Below, in pieces: positions 28,964 through 41,400 of a DNA stretch of 64,000 nt. This stretch comes from Tolypeutes matacus (lineage: Eukaryota; Chordata; Mammalia; Cingulata; Chlamyphoridae): assembly GCA_026826555.1 (NCBI GenBank), contig JAKSZT010054571.1:601429-665428 (forward strand), written 5' to 3'. Each line of letters starts with the position of its first letter. The first letter of the stretch is position 1. A program made the position numbers and the translations under genes. The notes beneath the pieces were generated by a model. That model worked only from the letters and a program-made list of their open reading frames with translations, was not told the DNA's origin and searched no databases.

Positions 28964-28976
28964 CAGCCGCTTCCCG

Positions 28977-28985
28977 TTCAGTTTT
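28977..28985. repeat. Target-site duplication, right copy, SINE
   Basis: Second copy of TTCAGTTTT, directly after the GGGAAGCGG head of the SINE. Confidence 0.85.
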
Positions 28986-29108
28986 GAAATATAAGTAATT
29001 TTCATCTTCCCTTTGCTGCTATGCACGTATTTTCACTTACAATCAACTTCATAACTCTCATTTACCTAAAACTTTGTAAATGCAGTTGGGTTTCAACTTT
29101 GAAAATGA

Positions 29109-29120
29109 AGAAAGACTCTT
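29109..29120. repeat. Target-site duplication, left copy, L1 no. 1
   Basis: AGAAAGACTCTT here matches 38466-38477. Joining the flanks across the element restores a normal type-B monomer (GAAAATGAAGAAAGACTCTT followed by GTTTCATTGG). This fixes the L1 limits. Confidence 0.88.
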
Positions 29121-31816
29121 TTTTTAAATATTTATTTTTTATTGTTGGTAAAAATCAAAATTTTCACAATATATATCAATATTTGTAAAATGATATATAA
29201 ATATATATGCATATATGTGTGTTTGCTTACAAAAATGTTATATATATATATAAAAGTATATTTTAAGAGGTGCTTAGATGGATTACCTAAAATATTACAT
29301 AGAACCCACTGGGATTCCCATGTTGCCCACCTCCCACACCTCCCACCACATCCCACACAAACATCTCCCACAAGTATGGTCCACCACCCTCAATGGACTT
29401 ACACATCCTGGGGCCTTGCCACCAACCATAGACCACAGTTCACATCGTAGACCACACATTTCTGAGTGGTGTGTGCTGATTTAAAATGGCCTACATCCGT
29501 TGCCACAACAGTACTCAGGACAATCTCCAAATCCCAAAGAAGTCCCTGTATTTCAACTGCTCGTCCCCTCCTTGCCCAAAAAATGTCAAGTGTCCACTGG
29601 CTCCACCTCATTGTTATAATTTCTGCCATTGCTAGAATCACCATATGTGTACAACAGAATACCATCAAGTCCACTCTAGTCCATAGTTATTCCCCCAATC
29701 CTGAGGGGCCTGGGATGGTGAAGTCCACTCCACTTCCAAGTGAGAGACGGCATATATTCCATGGATATGGTAGGTGGGATGATCCTGCCTGAAGATGCAG
29801 GCCCTCTCCATTTCCTTGTCTGGCTGTTCCCCATCGTTGTCTCCTCACCAGGTGACTTGGATGAGGCCATTGAGCTGTAGGGTATGAGTTGCAGCTTCAC
29901 TGAGATTCCACACACACCTGGCACATAGGTAGGCCAGAGGATCCATTATCTGGAAGTATACCTAAAAATTCCAGCATCACATATAGGTTTGAATAGAAGG
30001 GACTGATGAACCATGTGCAGGAAGGACTTATTTGAGTCCAATTCTGTCACTCTCAGGAGCACAGATTCCAAAATAGAACCCACGGATAAGGCATCAGTCT
30101 CTGGGGCTATCCCCCCTTATATAGGACCTGGGTGTCTCCAGAGGTCTTAGGAGCCCCTCTGTGTGGAGTGATAGGCACTTAGATGTTCTATGAGCTCCTA
30201 CTGAGGTGTGCTTAAGAGTTACCTCTGGGATGACCTCCCGACTCTCTTTGAAGTCTCTTAGCCACTTGAACACTTTTGTCTTTACCTTTTCCCTCTTTTA
30301 TTCAAGGTCTTTTTCCAGTTGTGTTGCCAGTTGGCACTTGGTATTAATCCCTTGTTGCCAGGGAGGTTCACCCCAGGAGACATGTCCCATGTTGGGGGGA
30401 AGGTAATGCAATCATATGCTGAGTTTGGCTTAGAGAGAGGCCGCATTAGAGCAACAGGGAGGCTCTCACGTGGCAACCTTTAGGCACCCCACAACTGCAG
30501 ACTAAGTCTCAGTTACAAGAGCAAAGACTCACAAAGGTAGTCATCAATAAAAAGAGCACATCAGTGGGTCATCCTCTTTTGAAAGACACTGTCCTTGAAC
30601 TCAGAGAACTATTGCTGCTCCCTTGGAGCCTGTGGCAGTGCTCTCCAAGCTAGGAATTCAGATTACCTCATTTATTGTGTGATTGTCCACCCATCATGAC
30701 CATGCCCCATCTTTTGAACTTTTGAACGATTTTGCATATCTTTCATGTATATTTGGATGAACTAATTCCCATGAAACCCTCCTCCCAGACACCCCTACCA
30801 ATAATTCCCTGCAGTACCCATTGTAACCCTTCTGTGTTCCAAATCCTCCATGAACATGTAGTCCATAAAATAATCAAATGCACTTACAAGGAAAAGAAAC
30901 AACTATAATAAGCTTACATGCAAAAGACAAACATAAGAAAACTCAGGGGAAAAAAAGAAAAAAAAACAAGCAAAAAAATAATCAAACAAAACAAAACAAA
31001 ATATAATTAGTGGATTGGGACATTCAAAAAAATGGAGAAAAAAGCAAAAGAAATGCCTTTAAATATATATATATATATTTATTATTTATTTCTCTTTCCC
31101 CCCCCTTTTTCCTTCCTTTTATCACTGTGTTATCAGATGTCCAGTGTTCCGTGACACCTTCCCCCTCTCCATCCCCATTGTTTCCCAATTTTTCATTTAA
31201 TTTTCAAAGAAGTTTTAGGTCACAGCAAAGTCACACACGGAGTGCTGGAGAATCCCAGATACCAAACCACCCACCTCCCCACCCCATATTAACCCACCCC
31301 CCCCTTTTATTAGGATGTTGGCATTGCTATAACTGTTATACAGATAGCAAAATATAGCAACTAAACATTGTCTATGATTTACAGTATAGTTTACAATTTA
31401 GATGATACAGTTTAATAATTTTGATATTTACCATGTCCTGTGTCCATTACTGTAAGGTAATGAAAAACCTTCCCCATGACCACCAAACACTCATGAGATC
31501 TTGACTGTTCCCTTCCCCCACCCACCAGGACCCGTGATACCACCCTATTCCAGCCCATGGAATGTCAAGATGCACAGTTACATGCCCTGGGAATTTGAAC
31601 CTGTCCTTCCTATACACCCACCCACCAGTGTTGCACCACCAAACCCAGGAACACCACCACCCATCTGCCACATCCCCCAACATGCAACCACACTTTATCC
31701 CTTTACCATAGATTATGTCCATATGGGTGATGGCTCAAAGCCTGCTCTTCTCTTACTCTCCTTTGTTAACCTATCTTTCAGACAATGGTTCTCAGAGACT
31801 GCTCACTTTCCTCAGT
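29121..31816 (-). other. Long 3' region of L1 no. 1
   Basis: About 2.7 kb lie between the ORF2 stop (31817) and the element's 3' end. It holds no coding signal: AT-rich with TA microsatellites at the outer end (29200-29260), then 29270-30850 of mixed composition, an A-rich stretch (30890-31060), a TA repeat (31061-31078), and C-rich text (31090-31330). Because the target duplication encloses everything, I take it as part of one insertion. It could be a long lineage-specific 3' UTR, a 3' transduction, or a second element nested at the tail near 31060; sequence alone does not decide. ORFs seen here on either strand are short and not recognisable. Confidence 0.65.
31061..31078. repeat. TA microsatellite
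   Basis: A short ATATATATAT run followed by TTTATTATTTATTTCTCTTT and a C tract. It may mark an older 3' end inside the L1 tail. Confidence 0.7.
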
Positions 31817-34800
31817 TCAAATCAGTGAGGTCACATACTGTTCATCCTTCAATGCCTTGCTTGCTTCACTCAACATAAGGTCTTCAAGATTCATCCACGT
31901 TATTCCATGTGTTAGCACTTTGTTCCTTTTTACATCTGAGTAATATTCCATTGTATGTATGTACCATATTTTGCTTATCCATTCGTCTGTTGATGGGCAC
32001 TGGGGCTGATTCCAACTTTTGGCAATTGTGAACAATGCCGCTATGAACATTGGTGTGCATATATCTGTTTGTGTCTTTGCTTTCAGTTCTTCTGGGTATA
32101 TACCCAGCAGTGGAATTGCTGGATCATACGGAAGATCTATTATTAATTTTCTGAGGAACAGCCAAACTGTCCTCCACAGTGGCTGGACCATACCGCATTC
32201 CCACCAGCAGTGGATGAGGGTTCCTATTCCTCCACATCCTCTCCAACATTTATTGTCTCCTGTTTTTTTAATAGCTGCCATTCTGATGGGTGTAAGATGG
32301 TATCTCATTGTAGTTTTGATTTGCATTTCCCTGATAGCAAGTGATGTTGAGCATTTTTTCATGTGCTTTTTAGCCATTTGTATTTCTTCCTTGGAGAAGT
32401 GTCTTCAGGTCACTTGCCAATTTTTTAAATGGTTTCTTTGTCCTTTTATTTTCAAAGTGTAGGATTTCTTTATATATGCAAGATATTAGGCTCCTATCAG
32501 ATATATGGTTGCCAAATATTTTCTCCCAAAGGGTAGGCTGCTTTTTTTTTTTTAATAACTACCTTTGAGGTGCAGAAGTTTTTAATTTTCATGAGATCTC
32601 ATTTATCAATTTTTTCTCTTGCTGCTAGTGCTTTGGCTGTGAAGTTCATGAAATCTATTACAAGGTCCTGTAGATGTTTCCCTAAATTATCTTCCAAGGT
32701 CTTTATAGTTTTGGCTCTTATATTTAGATCTTTGATCCATCTTGAGTTGATTTTTGTATAAGGTGTGAGATGGTATTCTTCTCTCATTCTTTTGGATATG
32801 GATATCCAGTTCTCCAAGCACCACTTGTTAAAGAGGCCATTCTCTCCGAACTGAGTGGGCTTTGTGGCCTTGTCAAATATCAGATGACTGTATATGCGAG
32901 GATCTATATCAGATCTCTCAATTCGGTTCCATTGTCAGTAGGTCCATCCTTGTACCAATACCACGCAGTTTTGAACCATGTAGATTTTTAATATGTTTAA
33001 AGGCAGGTAGTGTGATACCTCCAAATTCATTTTTCTTTTTCAATATGTCTTTGGCAATTCGGGGCCTCTTGCCTCTCCAAACATATTTTGTGGTAAGTTT
33101 TTCCAGTTCCTTAAAAATACAGTGTTGACTTTTATTGGGATTGCATTAAATCTGTAGATTAGTTTGGGGAGGATAGACATCTTGATGATGTTTAGTTTTC
33201 CTATCCATGAACATGGAATATTTTTACATTTATTTGTCTTCTTTGATTTCCTTTAACAATGTTGTGTAGTTTTCTGTATATAAGTCCTTTACATCTTTAG
33301 TTAAATTTATTCCTAGGTATTTGATTCTTTTAGTTACTATTGTAAATCATATTTTTTTCCTGATTTCATCCTCAGTTTGCTCGTTATTGGTGTACAGAAA
33401 TGCTACTGATTTTTGAGCATTGATCTTATAGCCTGCAACATTACTGAACTCCTTTATAAGTTCCAGAAGCCTTGCTGTAGTTTTCTCAGAGCTTTTTATG
33501 TATAGTATCACATCATCTGCAAATAATGAAATTTTTACTTCTTCTTTTCCAATCTGGATGCCTTTTATTTCCTTTTCTTTTCTCAGTGCTCGCGCAAGTA
33601 CTTCTAAGACAATGTTAAATAGCGGTGGTGATAGTGGGCATCCTTGTCTACTTTCCAATCACAGAAGGAAGGCTTTTAGGATTTCACCATTGAAAATGAT
33701 GTTAGCTTTGGCTTTTTCATATATACCCTTTATCATTTTCAGAAAGTTTCCATCTATTCTTATCTTTTGTAGTTTTTTTATGAGGAGAGCGTGCTCTATT
33801 CTGTCAAATGGTTTTTCTGCATCTATAGAGATGATCATGTGATTTTTTTTCTTTCAATCTGTTTATGTGGTGTATTACATTGATTGATTTTCTTATATTG
33901 AACCGTCCTTGCATACCCGGAATGAAACCCACTTGGTCGTGGTGTATAATCATTTTGATATGTTGTTGAGTGTGATTAGCAAATATTTTGTTAAGGATTT
34001 TAGCATCAAGGTACATTAGAGAAATTGGTCTGTAATTTTCTTTTCTTGTGGTATCTTTACTTGGTTTTGGTATTAGGGTAATGTTGGCATCATAGAATGA
34101 GTTAGGCAATATTCATTCCACTTCTATTTTTTGGAAAAGCTTAAGTAGAATTCGTGTTAGCTCTATCCGGAATGTTTGGTAGAATTCAGCTGTGAAGCCA
34201 TCTGGTCCTGGACTCTTCTTAGTTGGGAGGTTTTTGATGACTGAGTCTATCTCTTTACTTGTAATTGGACTGTTGAGTTCATCCATTTCTTCTTTCATCA
34301 ATGTAGGCTATTTTTGGTTCTCTAGAAACTTGTCCATTTCCTCTAAATTATCATTCTTGTTGGCATATAATTTTTCAAAGTATCCTCTTATGATAATCTT
34401 TATTTCTGTGGGGTCAGTAGTGATATCACCTTGCTCATTCCTTATTTTATGTATTTACATCTGTTCTTTTTCTTTGTTAGTGTGCCTAAGGGTTTGCCAA
34501 TTTTATTGATATTCTCAAAGAACCAACTTTTGGTTTTGTTTATTGTTTCCAGTGCTTTCTTACTCTCTATTTCATTTAGTTCTGCTCTAATATTTGTTAT
34601 TTCCTTCTTTCTACATCCTTTAGGTTTAGTTTGTTGTTGTTTTTCCAATTCCTCCAAGTGTGCAGTTAGGTCTTCAATTTTAGGTCTTTCTTCTTTTTTA
34701 ATATATGAATTTGTGGCTATCAACTTCCCTCTCAGGACTGCTTTCGCTGCATCCCATAGGTTTTGACATGTTGTGTCGTTTTTATTAGTTTCAAGGTAGT

Positions 34801-35614
34801 TACTTATTTCTTTTGAGATTTCCTCTTTGACCCACTGTTTGTCTAAGCGTGTGTTGTTTAACTTCCATATCCTTGTGCCTAACCTGTTTCTCTGGCCCTT
34901 ATTGATTTCCAACTTCATTCCGTTGTGGTCAGAGAAATTACTTTGTATAATCTCAATTTTTCTGATTTCATTGAGTGTTGTTCTGCGGCCTATCATGTGG
35001 TCTATTTTGGAGTATGTTCCATGTGCACTCGAGAAGAATGTAAATCCTGCTGTATTTGGGTGTAGCTTTCTGTATATGTCTATTAAGTCCAGTTTTTCTA
35101 ATGTATTGTTGAGTGCTTTCATTTCTTTATTGATTCTCTGTCTTGTTGTTCTGTCTAATGATGATAGTGGTGTGTTGTAGTTCCATGCTATAATTGTAGA
35201 AGTATTTATTTCTCCTCTTAGTTTATCCAGAGTTTGCCGAAGGTATTTTGAGGCACCCCGATTAAGTGCATAAATATGGATGATTGTTCTCTCTTCTTGA
35301 GAGATTACTCCTTTTACTAATATGTAGTGTCCATCTTTGTCTCTTACAATAGTTTTGCATTTAAAGTCTATTTTGTCTGATATTAGAATAGCTATTCCTG
35401 TCCTTTTTTGGCTATTGTTAGCTTGTAATATGGTTTTCCAGCCGTTCACTTTCACCCTCCTTGAATCCCTGGGTCGAAGGTGGGTTTCTTGTAGACAGCT
35501 TATAGATGGATCATATTTTCTTATCCATTCTGCCAATCTGTGTCTTTTGATTGGTGAATTTATTCCATGAACATTCAGTGTTATTATTCATAACGAATTT
35601 CTTACTTCAGCCAT
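31817..35614 (-). pseudogene. L1 no. 1 ORF2 (endonuclease / reverse transcriptase), disrupted
   Basis: Ancestral start taken as ATG at 35614 (frame MAEVRNS), directly followed by an in-frame TGA where copy 2 has CAA. The AP-endonuclease part (35536-34442) shows LQETHL, DHMIG and [10 protein letters not shown], but the normal GDFN catalytic block reads AWNYN, losing the Asp. A frameshift and a nonsense codon (TAA where copy 2 has CAA) lie near 34450. The RT part follows in pieces (34301-34113, 34109-33804 and 33658-33347) with the FADD box intact. The C-terminal zinc-like motif C-x3-C-x7-H-x4-C is intact near 32260 (CWRGCGGIG then IHCWWEC). The stop is at 31817. The protein nicks and reverse-transcribes in active L1s; this copy is dead. 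Confidence 0.92.
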
Positions 35615-36601
35615 ATTTTCTTGGGTTAATGTATGTCATATGTGGTTTTTTTTTTTTTTGTCTTTTCAGCTGTTTTAAAACTCTCCTCCAACTCGCTCTC
35701 CCTTGTTTATCCCTTTCAGCTTGTAGAGATTCCTTTAGTATTTCTTGAAGTGCTGGTTTCTTCTTGACATACTCTCTTAATTTCTGTTTATCTGTGAATA
35801 TTTTGAACTCTCCATCATTTATGAATGCCATTTTTGCTGGATAGAGAATTTGCAGGTGGAAGTTTGTTCTTTTAGTGTTTTGACTACGTCATACCAATGT
35901 CTTCTTGCCTCCATGGCTTCAGCTGAGAAATCAGCACTTAATCATGTTGTGCTTCCCTTGTATGTGATGGTTCTCTTTTCTCTTGCTGCCTTGAGTATTT
36001 TCTCTTTGTCTTGAGCATTGGACATTTTGACATGTATATGTCTTGGAGTTGGCCTGTTGGGATTTATACTATTTGGGGTGTGCTGTGCTTCCTGGATCTG
36101 CACATCCATCTCTTTCAATAGAGTTGGGAAATTTTCAGCCATTATTTCCTTCAACACTCCTTCTGTTCCCTTTCCCTTCTCTTCTCTTTCTGGGATGCCC
36201 ATAATGCTTATGTTTGTGCATTTTGTATTATCGGTTAATTCCCTGAGTCCATGCTGGATTTTTTCTATCTTTTTGCCTATCTGTTCTACTATCTCTTTGA
36301 TTTCACCTGTATTGTCTTCCATATCATTAATTCTTTCCTCTGCCTGTTCAAATCTGCTGTTATGTGAGTCCAGCATCTTTTCCATTTCTTGGCTTGTGCC
36401 ATTGTTCACCATCATATCCATTACCTTTTTGGGCATATTTGCTATTTCTTCAGTATGTTCTCCCAGTGTCTTCTTAATATCCTTAATCTCTTCCTTCAGT
36501 TCTTTAAGTTGGTCCATGATATTTGTTTGGATAGCTTTGAGTAGTTGTTCGATGTTCTGCATCGCTTCCTGGTTTTTATTTTGTTCATTGGTCTGGTCCA
36601 T
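35607..36601 (-). pseudogene. L1 no. 1 ORF1 (RNA-binding chaperone), disrupted
   Basis: Start chosen at ATG 36601 (MDQTNEQNKNQ). An N-terminal coiled coil rich in E/K/I heptads covers about residues 15-130, followed by the RRM-like part (NISIMGIPEREEKGKG, then RPTPRHIHVKM and EKILKAAREKRTITYKG). An AGA-to-TGA type nonsense change ends the frame at 35942. Reading on, it continues (SADFSAEAMEARRHWYD), then needs a one-base frameshift near 35865 to reach the C-terminal domain (MAFINDGEFKIFTDKQ). A 14-T run (35646-35659, poly-A in sense) replaces the ancestral stop, so the frame runs on to 35607, just into the ORF2 start. In active elements the trimer coats L1 RNA. Confidence 0.92.
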
Positions 36602-38465
36602 GTTTTCCTGTTTCTCAGAGTCATTTGTATTTTTTTTGTTGCCCTCTGGTCATCATATTATCTTGATGGGTTTGTTCTGTTGATTATCTTTTCTCTATGC
36701 TCTAGAGTTTTATTTAGCTGTTGGTTCTGCGTGTGTGTTAAGTTTTCTCTTTGGCAGTTTTTCTTATTATTTTATTTCCTTACTTCTTTCTATGTTCTCT
36801 TGAAGGCAAAAGGTTAGGACCAGAGGAATCAAAGATCTAAGGAAGGCAGAAGGATAATAGTAATATTGATAGAAATTAGAAGAGGGGCAAAATGAGACTT
36901 AATGTGATGAATATTTAACTTGTGTAGACAGTGTAGTGTACTAGGGAAAAATGGGGTTCTTACAATGGACTGGGAAAACAAATGGAGGAATGTATATATA
37001 GTGATTTAGAAGACTAGAATTATGAGGAGGGAGAGAAATAGTAAAGGAAGGTCTGAAAGGAAAAAGTTAATACTAATTAAAAAAAAGACAAAAACAAAAT
37101 AGATGGAATAGAAATTGACACCCTTAAGTTGTGGGCCTATGAAAAAATGTTGTCTCTAAGAGCCACAACAGAAAACAGAAGGCAGAACGATGCAGGAAGG
37201 ATAAGCGATAGTTTGTAATACAGAATCAATATAGACAGTGGGTGGGAAATTACTGAAAAAGAAGCACAGCAAAGAAGCGACAAGCTAGCAGCACCTAATT
37301 TTTAAAAAATGAAGAAAAAAGAAAGGTGGGGGGGAAGAGGAAAGAAAACAAGAGACCAGAAAGAAACAGTAAGGAATCAAAGATCCTCACAGGCAAGCAG
37401 TTAAACAGAGCTAAGGGGGTTCAATGATTCCCCTTGGATCCACGTGGATCCTCTCAGCCTCCTTGTGTTTATCAATCAATTTCCCCACAAGGTTCTATAT
37501 GCAGGTCCTGAAGCAGCTTTTAGCTATTAAACTAAATTAAAAAGAATTTATTTTTCATTTATTGAAGTGACTTTCTCACTTTTTTTTTAATTTTTATTTT
37601 TTTTTAGCAAAATACAGAACCCAAAATAATTCCTCCTCTAGATCAACCCCCTTATCGAAGTACCCTAGCTGGGCCCGTGGAAATTAATCAAGCATGTCCC
37701 ACTTCCTGGATTCCCCAGGGTAGCTGTAGCTCTGATGTTAGTCAGTGAGGAGTGCTAAAGACGGCTGATTCTGCCCCTTCTGCAGCTGAGCACCAGCATC
37801 ACCGGATTGCTAAGTAAATCAGTTTGAGTGCAGATTCGCATCTGCTCTCAGCCTGATGCTGCTTCAGGTTGGCTTATCTGCTGCCCAAAGCTATGGGTTG
37901 GTGCAAGCAGCCAGATTGATGTCAAAAAAACAAAATTAAAAAATACCCTTCCCTGTCCTCCAATGGAACCCTCCTTCTTTTGGGGAGTGTCCCTTCTTCC
38001 TGGCTCCACAGCTGCCTGGGTCTTATCCCTGGGCTACTAGTGAAATCAGCTCTGTCCCCCTACCAGAATCCCCCCTCCAGTTCACTGGGTGCCGATTACC
38101 TCGGTTGTTCTGTTGTCACAAGTTCCAAGGGGCGCCAGGCAGCCAGATCCCCAGAAAATAAAACTTTCTCGCCCTGCTCATGGCTCCAAGTGGATGTTTT
38201 ATTTTATTTTATTTTTTACTCCCTAACTGCGGGGCTCAGCCTTCTGTGCCAACCAACACTGGCAGCCTTAAAACTCACGAATCTCTACTGTTCTGTCCAC
38301 TCCATTGATCCACACAGATAGATGTCCCAAACTTCTCACTCCACACGTGCACAGCACAGACCCCCAGGCAGTACCCCGTCCACAATCAGCCTTGCTCTGG
38401 GAGCTTGCAGTGTGTGCCCTCCTACACTAATGCCATCTTGGCCCCTCCTCCCCAAGCTCTATATC
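36602..38465 (-). promoter_or_regulatory. 5' UTR / internal promoter region of L1 no. 1
   Basis: About 1.86 kb upstream of ORF1. The outer, GC-richer half (37640-38465) contains two tandem monomers about 232 bp apart: GCAGCCAGAT at 37907 and again at 38139, each followed by an A-rich tract and a CCCTG block. The inner half (36690-37600) is A-rich on the plus strand, unremarkable and non-coding. The monomer core (minus strand GGATCTGGCTGCCTGG) also occurs in copy 2 (GGATTTGGCTGCCTGG). Repeated promoter monomers are known from mouse L1, and this layout looks analogous. Confidence 0.75.
38432..38440 (-). promoter_or_regulatory. YY1-type site at the L1 5' end
   Basis: The minus strand reads CAAGATGGC about 26-34 bases from the element's first base. 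A YY1 site with this core sits at the same place in human L1 and directs accurate initiation. In copy 2 the matching stretch reads AAGTTGACAT, so it has decayed there. Confidence 0.75.
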
Positions 38466-38477
38466 AGAAAGACTCTT
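38466..38477. repeat. Target-site duplication, right copy, L1 no. 1
   Basis: AGAAAGACTCTT, identical to 29109-29120, adjoining the 5' end of the element. Confidence 0.88.
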
Positions 38478-41400
38478 GTTTCATTGGTTGTTCTGCAGGT
38501 ATTTTCACTTATAATCAATGCGAAAACACTGGTTTTACCTAATGCTCTGTGAATGGAGGGGGTAGAAAAGTTTTGAAATGCAAGTGAGATACTTGTTCCT
38601 TGGCTGCTATGCACTTTTCTCCCTTACATCCAAGGTCAAAAACATGACATTTACCTAATGCTCTGCCAAGCAGAAATTCCTTCACTTTTGTAGTCTAAAC
38701 AAGATTCTTGTTTCATTTACTGGTATTCATGTGTTTTCATTTACAATCAACTTCAACAAAATGGTTGTACCTAAGACTCTCTGAAACCAGGTAATTCGAC
38801 CATTTTGACAATGAAGCAATATACTCTTTTCATTTGCAGCTATGTACATGTTTTGACTTACAATCCACTACAAAACGCTGGTTTACCTAAAACTCTGTGA
38901 ATGCTGTCCAATTTTCTGTTTTGTAAATGAAGAAAGATTATTTTTTCCTTTGCTGCTATGCCCGTGTTTTCACTCATAATTATTGACAAAACACTTGTTT
39001 TCTTAAAGTTTTGTGAATACAGGAGGTTCTTCATTTTTGTAAAGTAATTAAGGAACTTGTTTCCTTGGCTGCTATACACTTGTTTTCTCTAACAATCAAG
39101 GTCAAAACACTGCTATTGCCTAGTGCTATGCCAATGCACTAATTTCTTCAGTTTTGGAAACTAAGCAAGATTCATGTTTCATTGGTGTCTATGCACTTGT
39201 TTTCACTTAGAATCAAACGCAAAAACTGGTTTTACCTAACACAATTTGTATGCAGGTTTTTCTCCAGTTTTTAAAATTAAGCAAGATATTCATTTCTGTT
39301 GTCAGCTATGCACTAGTTTTGAGTTACAATCAACTTTAAATCCTGGTTTTAACCTAATGCTCTGTGAATACAGGAGGTTCCTCACTTCTGTAAAGTAAGA
39401 AAAATACCTGTTTTCTTGGCTGCTGTGCACTTGTTTTAACCTACAACCAATGTCAAAACATTATTTTAACTAATATTATGCCAATGCAGGAGTTTCTTCA
39501 CTTTTGAAGTCTAAGTAAGATTCTTGTTTCATTTACTGGTATGGACTTGTTTTCACTTACAATCAATTCAACACACTGGTTTTACCTAAAACACTCTGAA
39601 TCCAGTTGATTCTTCAGTTTTGAACAAGTAAGCAAGATACTCTTTTCATTGGCAGCTAAGTACGTGTTTTGACTTACAGTCAACTACAAAACACTGGTTT
39701 ACCTAATGCTTTGTGAATACAGGAGGTTCTTCCATTTTGTAAAGTGAGTAAGATATTTGTTTCCTTGGCTGGTATGAACTTGTTTTCACTTACAATAAAT
39801 GTCAAAACACTGCTATTGCTGAGTGCTATACCAATGCACTAATTACTTCAGTTTTATTTAAATTAAGCAAGATTCTTGTTTCATTGGCTTTTATGAATTT
39901 GTTTTCACTTTGAATTACAGGCAAACACTGGTTTTACCCAACTCACTCCAAATGCAGGGGGTTCTCCAGTTTAGTAAACTAAGCAAGTACTCTTTTCATT
40001 GGCAGTTATGTACTTGTTTTGAGTTACAATCAACTTCAAAATCTTGGTTTTTAACATAATGGTCATAAAGGTTCTTTATTTTTGTAAAGTAAGTAAGATA
40101 CTTGTTTCCTTGGCTGCTATGCACTTCTTTTCACTTACAACCAATGTCAAAACATGGCTTTTACCTAATGTTATGCCAATGCAGTAATTTCTTCACTTTT
40201 GAAATCTAAGAAAGGTTCTTGATTCATTTGTTGCACTGAACATGTTTTCACTTACAATCAAATTCAAAGCACTGGTTTCACCAAATGCTCTGTGAATGCA
40301 GGTGGTATTTCAATTTTGAAAGGTAAGATACTTGTTTCCTTGGCTGCTATGTATTTGCTTTCACTCACAATCAATGTTAAAACACTGTTTTTTTCCTAAT
40401 GCTATGCCAATGCAGTGTTTTCTTCAATTTTCAAAACTAAGCAAGATCCTCATTTCATTGGCAGCTATGCAATTTTTTTTAGTTACAATCAACTTCACAA
40501 CATCACTTTCTTTGACATACAATCAATGTCAAGCACTGCTTTCACCTAGTGCTATGCAAATGCAATAATTTCTACAGTTATGCAAACTAAACAAAATACT
40601 TCTTTCCTTGGCTTCTATGCACTTGTTTTCACTTAGAATCAAAGCATACACTGGTTTTACCTAATACAGTCTGAATGCAGGAGGATCTCAAATTTTTAAA
40701 ACTAAGCAAGATACTCATTTTATTGGCAGCTATGCACTTGTTTTGAGTTACAATCAAATTCAAAATACTGGTTTTAACCTTATATTCTGTGAATACAAGA
40801 GGTTCTGCACTTCTCTAAAGTAAGAAGCATACTTGTTTTCTTGGCTGCTATGCACATCTTTTCACTTACAACTAATGTCACAAAAGCACTTTTACCTAAA
40901 TCTATACCAATGCATTAATTTCTTCACTTTTGAAATCTAAGTAAAATTCTTGTTTCATTTGCCACTTTGCATGTGTTTTCACTTAAAATAAACTTCAAAA
41001 CACTGGTTTCATCTAATACTCTGTGAATGCAGGAGTTACTTCAATTTGTAAAGGTAAGTAAGATACTTCTTTCCTTGGCTGCTAGGCACTTGCTTTCAGT
41101 CACCATGTCAAAACACTGCTTTTACCTAAAGCTATGCCAATGCAGTGGTTTCTTCAGTTTTGAAAACTATGATAGATACTTGTTTCCTTGGCTGCAAAGC
41201 ACTTGTTTCCACTTATAATAAAATTCAAAACACTGGTTTAACCTAACACACTCTGAATGCATGTGCTTTTTCAGTTTTGACAACGAAGTGAGATACTTTT
41301 TTTTTCATTGGTAGCTATGCACATGTTTTTTCTTACAATCAACTTCAAAACACTGGTTTATGAAAACTCTGTGAATACAATTGGTTTTTCAGTTTTGAAA

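Larger units (their letters stand above)
28784..28976 (-). mobile_element. tRNA-derived SINE, DAS-like (xenarthran)
   Basis: Read on the minus strand, it begins GGGAAGCGGCTGTGGCTCAA, contains tRNA-like A and B boxes, then a GC-rich unique part, an AT-rich segment (TAAATGAATAAATAAATAAA) and a long poly-A tail seen as T on the plus strand. It is flanked by a 9-bp duplication, TTCAGTTTT. Length (about 195 bp with tail), tRNA-like head and tail match retroposed SINEs mobilised by L1. I associate this head with the DAS family of armadillos from general knowledge. The long, nearly pure tail (T from 28780 to 28805) suggests a fairly young insertion compared with its array target. It is not a functional tRNA gene. 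Confidence 0.88.
20091..29120 (+). repeat. 115-bp tandem satellite array, type B
   Basis: From about 20090 the same monomer family continues with a different linker, AAGATACTTG then TTTCCTTGG or TTTCATTGG, and with several distinct subtypes. One has TGAGTTACAATCAACTTC. One has CTGCTTTTACCTAATGCTAT then GCCAATGCAGT. One has a CACGTG core in place of CACTTG. A three-monomer cassette recurs in fixed order: GAAAATGAAGAAAG, then GAATTCAGGTGGTACAAAAG with GAAATRCAAGTGAGATAC, then GCTATGCCAATGCAG with TTTTGAAATCTAAGTAAG. It occurs near 20840-21090, 23940-24190, 26610-26860 and 28550-29000. The SINE at 28784-28976 interrupts it. No genes were seen. Confidence 0.92.
29121..38465 (-). mobile_element. 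Full-length L1 retrotransposon no. 1 (dead copy)
   Basis: A 9345-bp insertion flanked by a 12-bp target duplication, in the order (minus strand) 5' UTR, ORF1, ORF2, long 3' region, short A tail. The 5' end at 38465 reads GGGGAGGAGGGGCCAAGATG within its first 35 bases, like full-length L1 starts in other mammals, including a YY1-type CAAGATGGC. Both ORFs are broken by nonsense and frameshift changes, so it cannot make its proteins. It inserted into type-B array, so it is younger than the array. The same family recurs at 59537. Confidence 0.93.

Noticed and set aside
28909..28976. Functional tRNA gene
   Set aside because: A and B boxes are present, but they belong to a SINE with poly-A tail and target duplication, and I could not fold a full cloverleaf.
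36018..36683. 221-codon plus-strand ORF
   Set aside because: It is the antisense shadow of L1 ORF1; hydrophobic content comes from reading the coiled-coil codons backwards. The same applies to 61318-61950 on the minus strand in copy 2.
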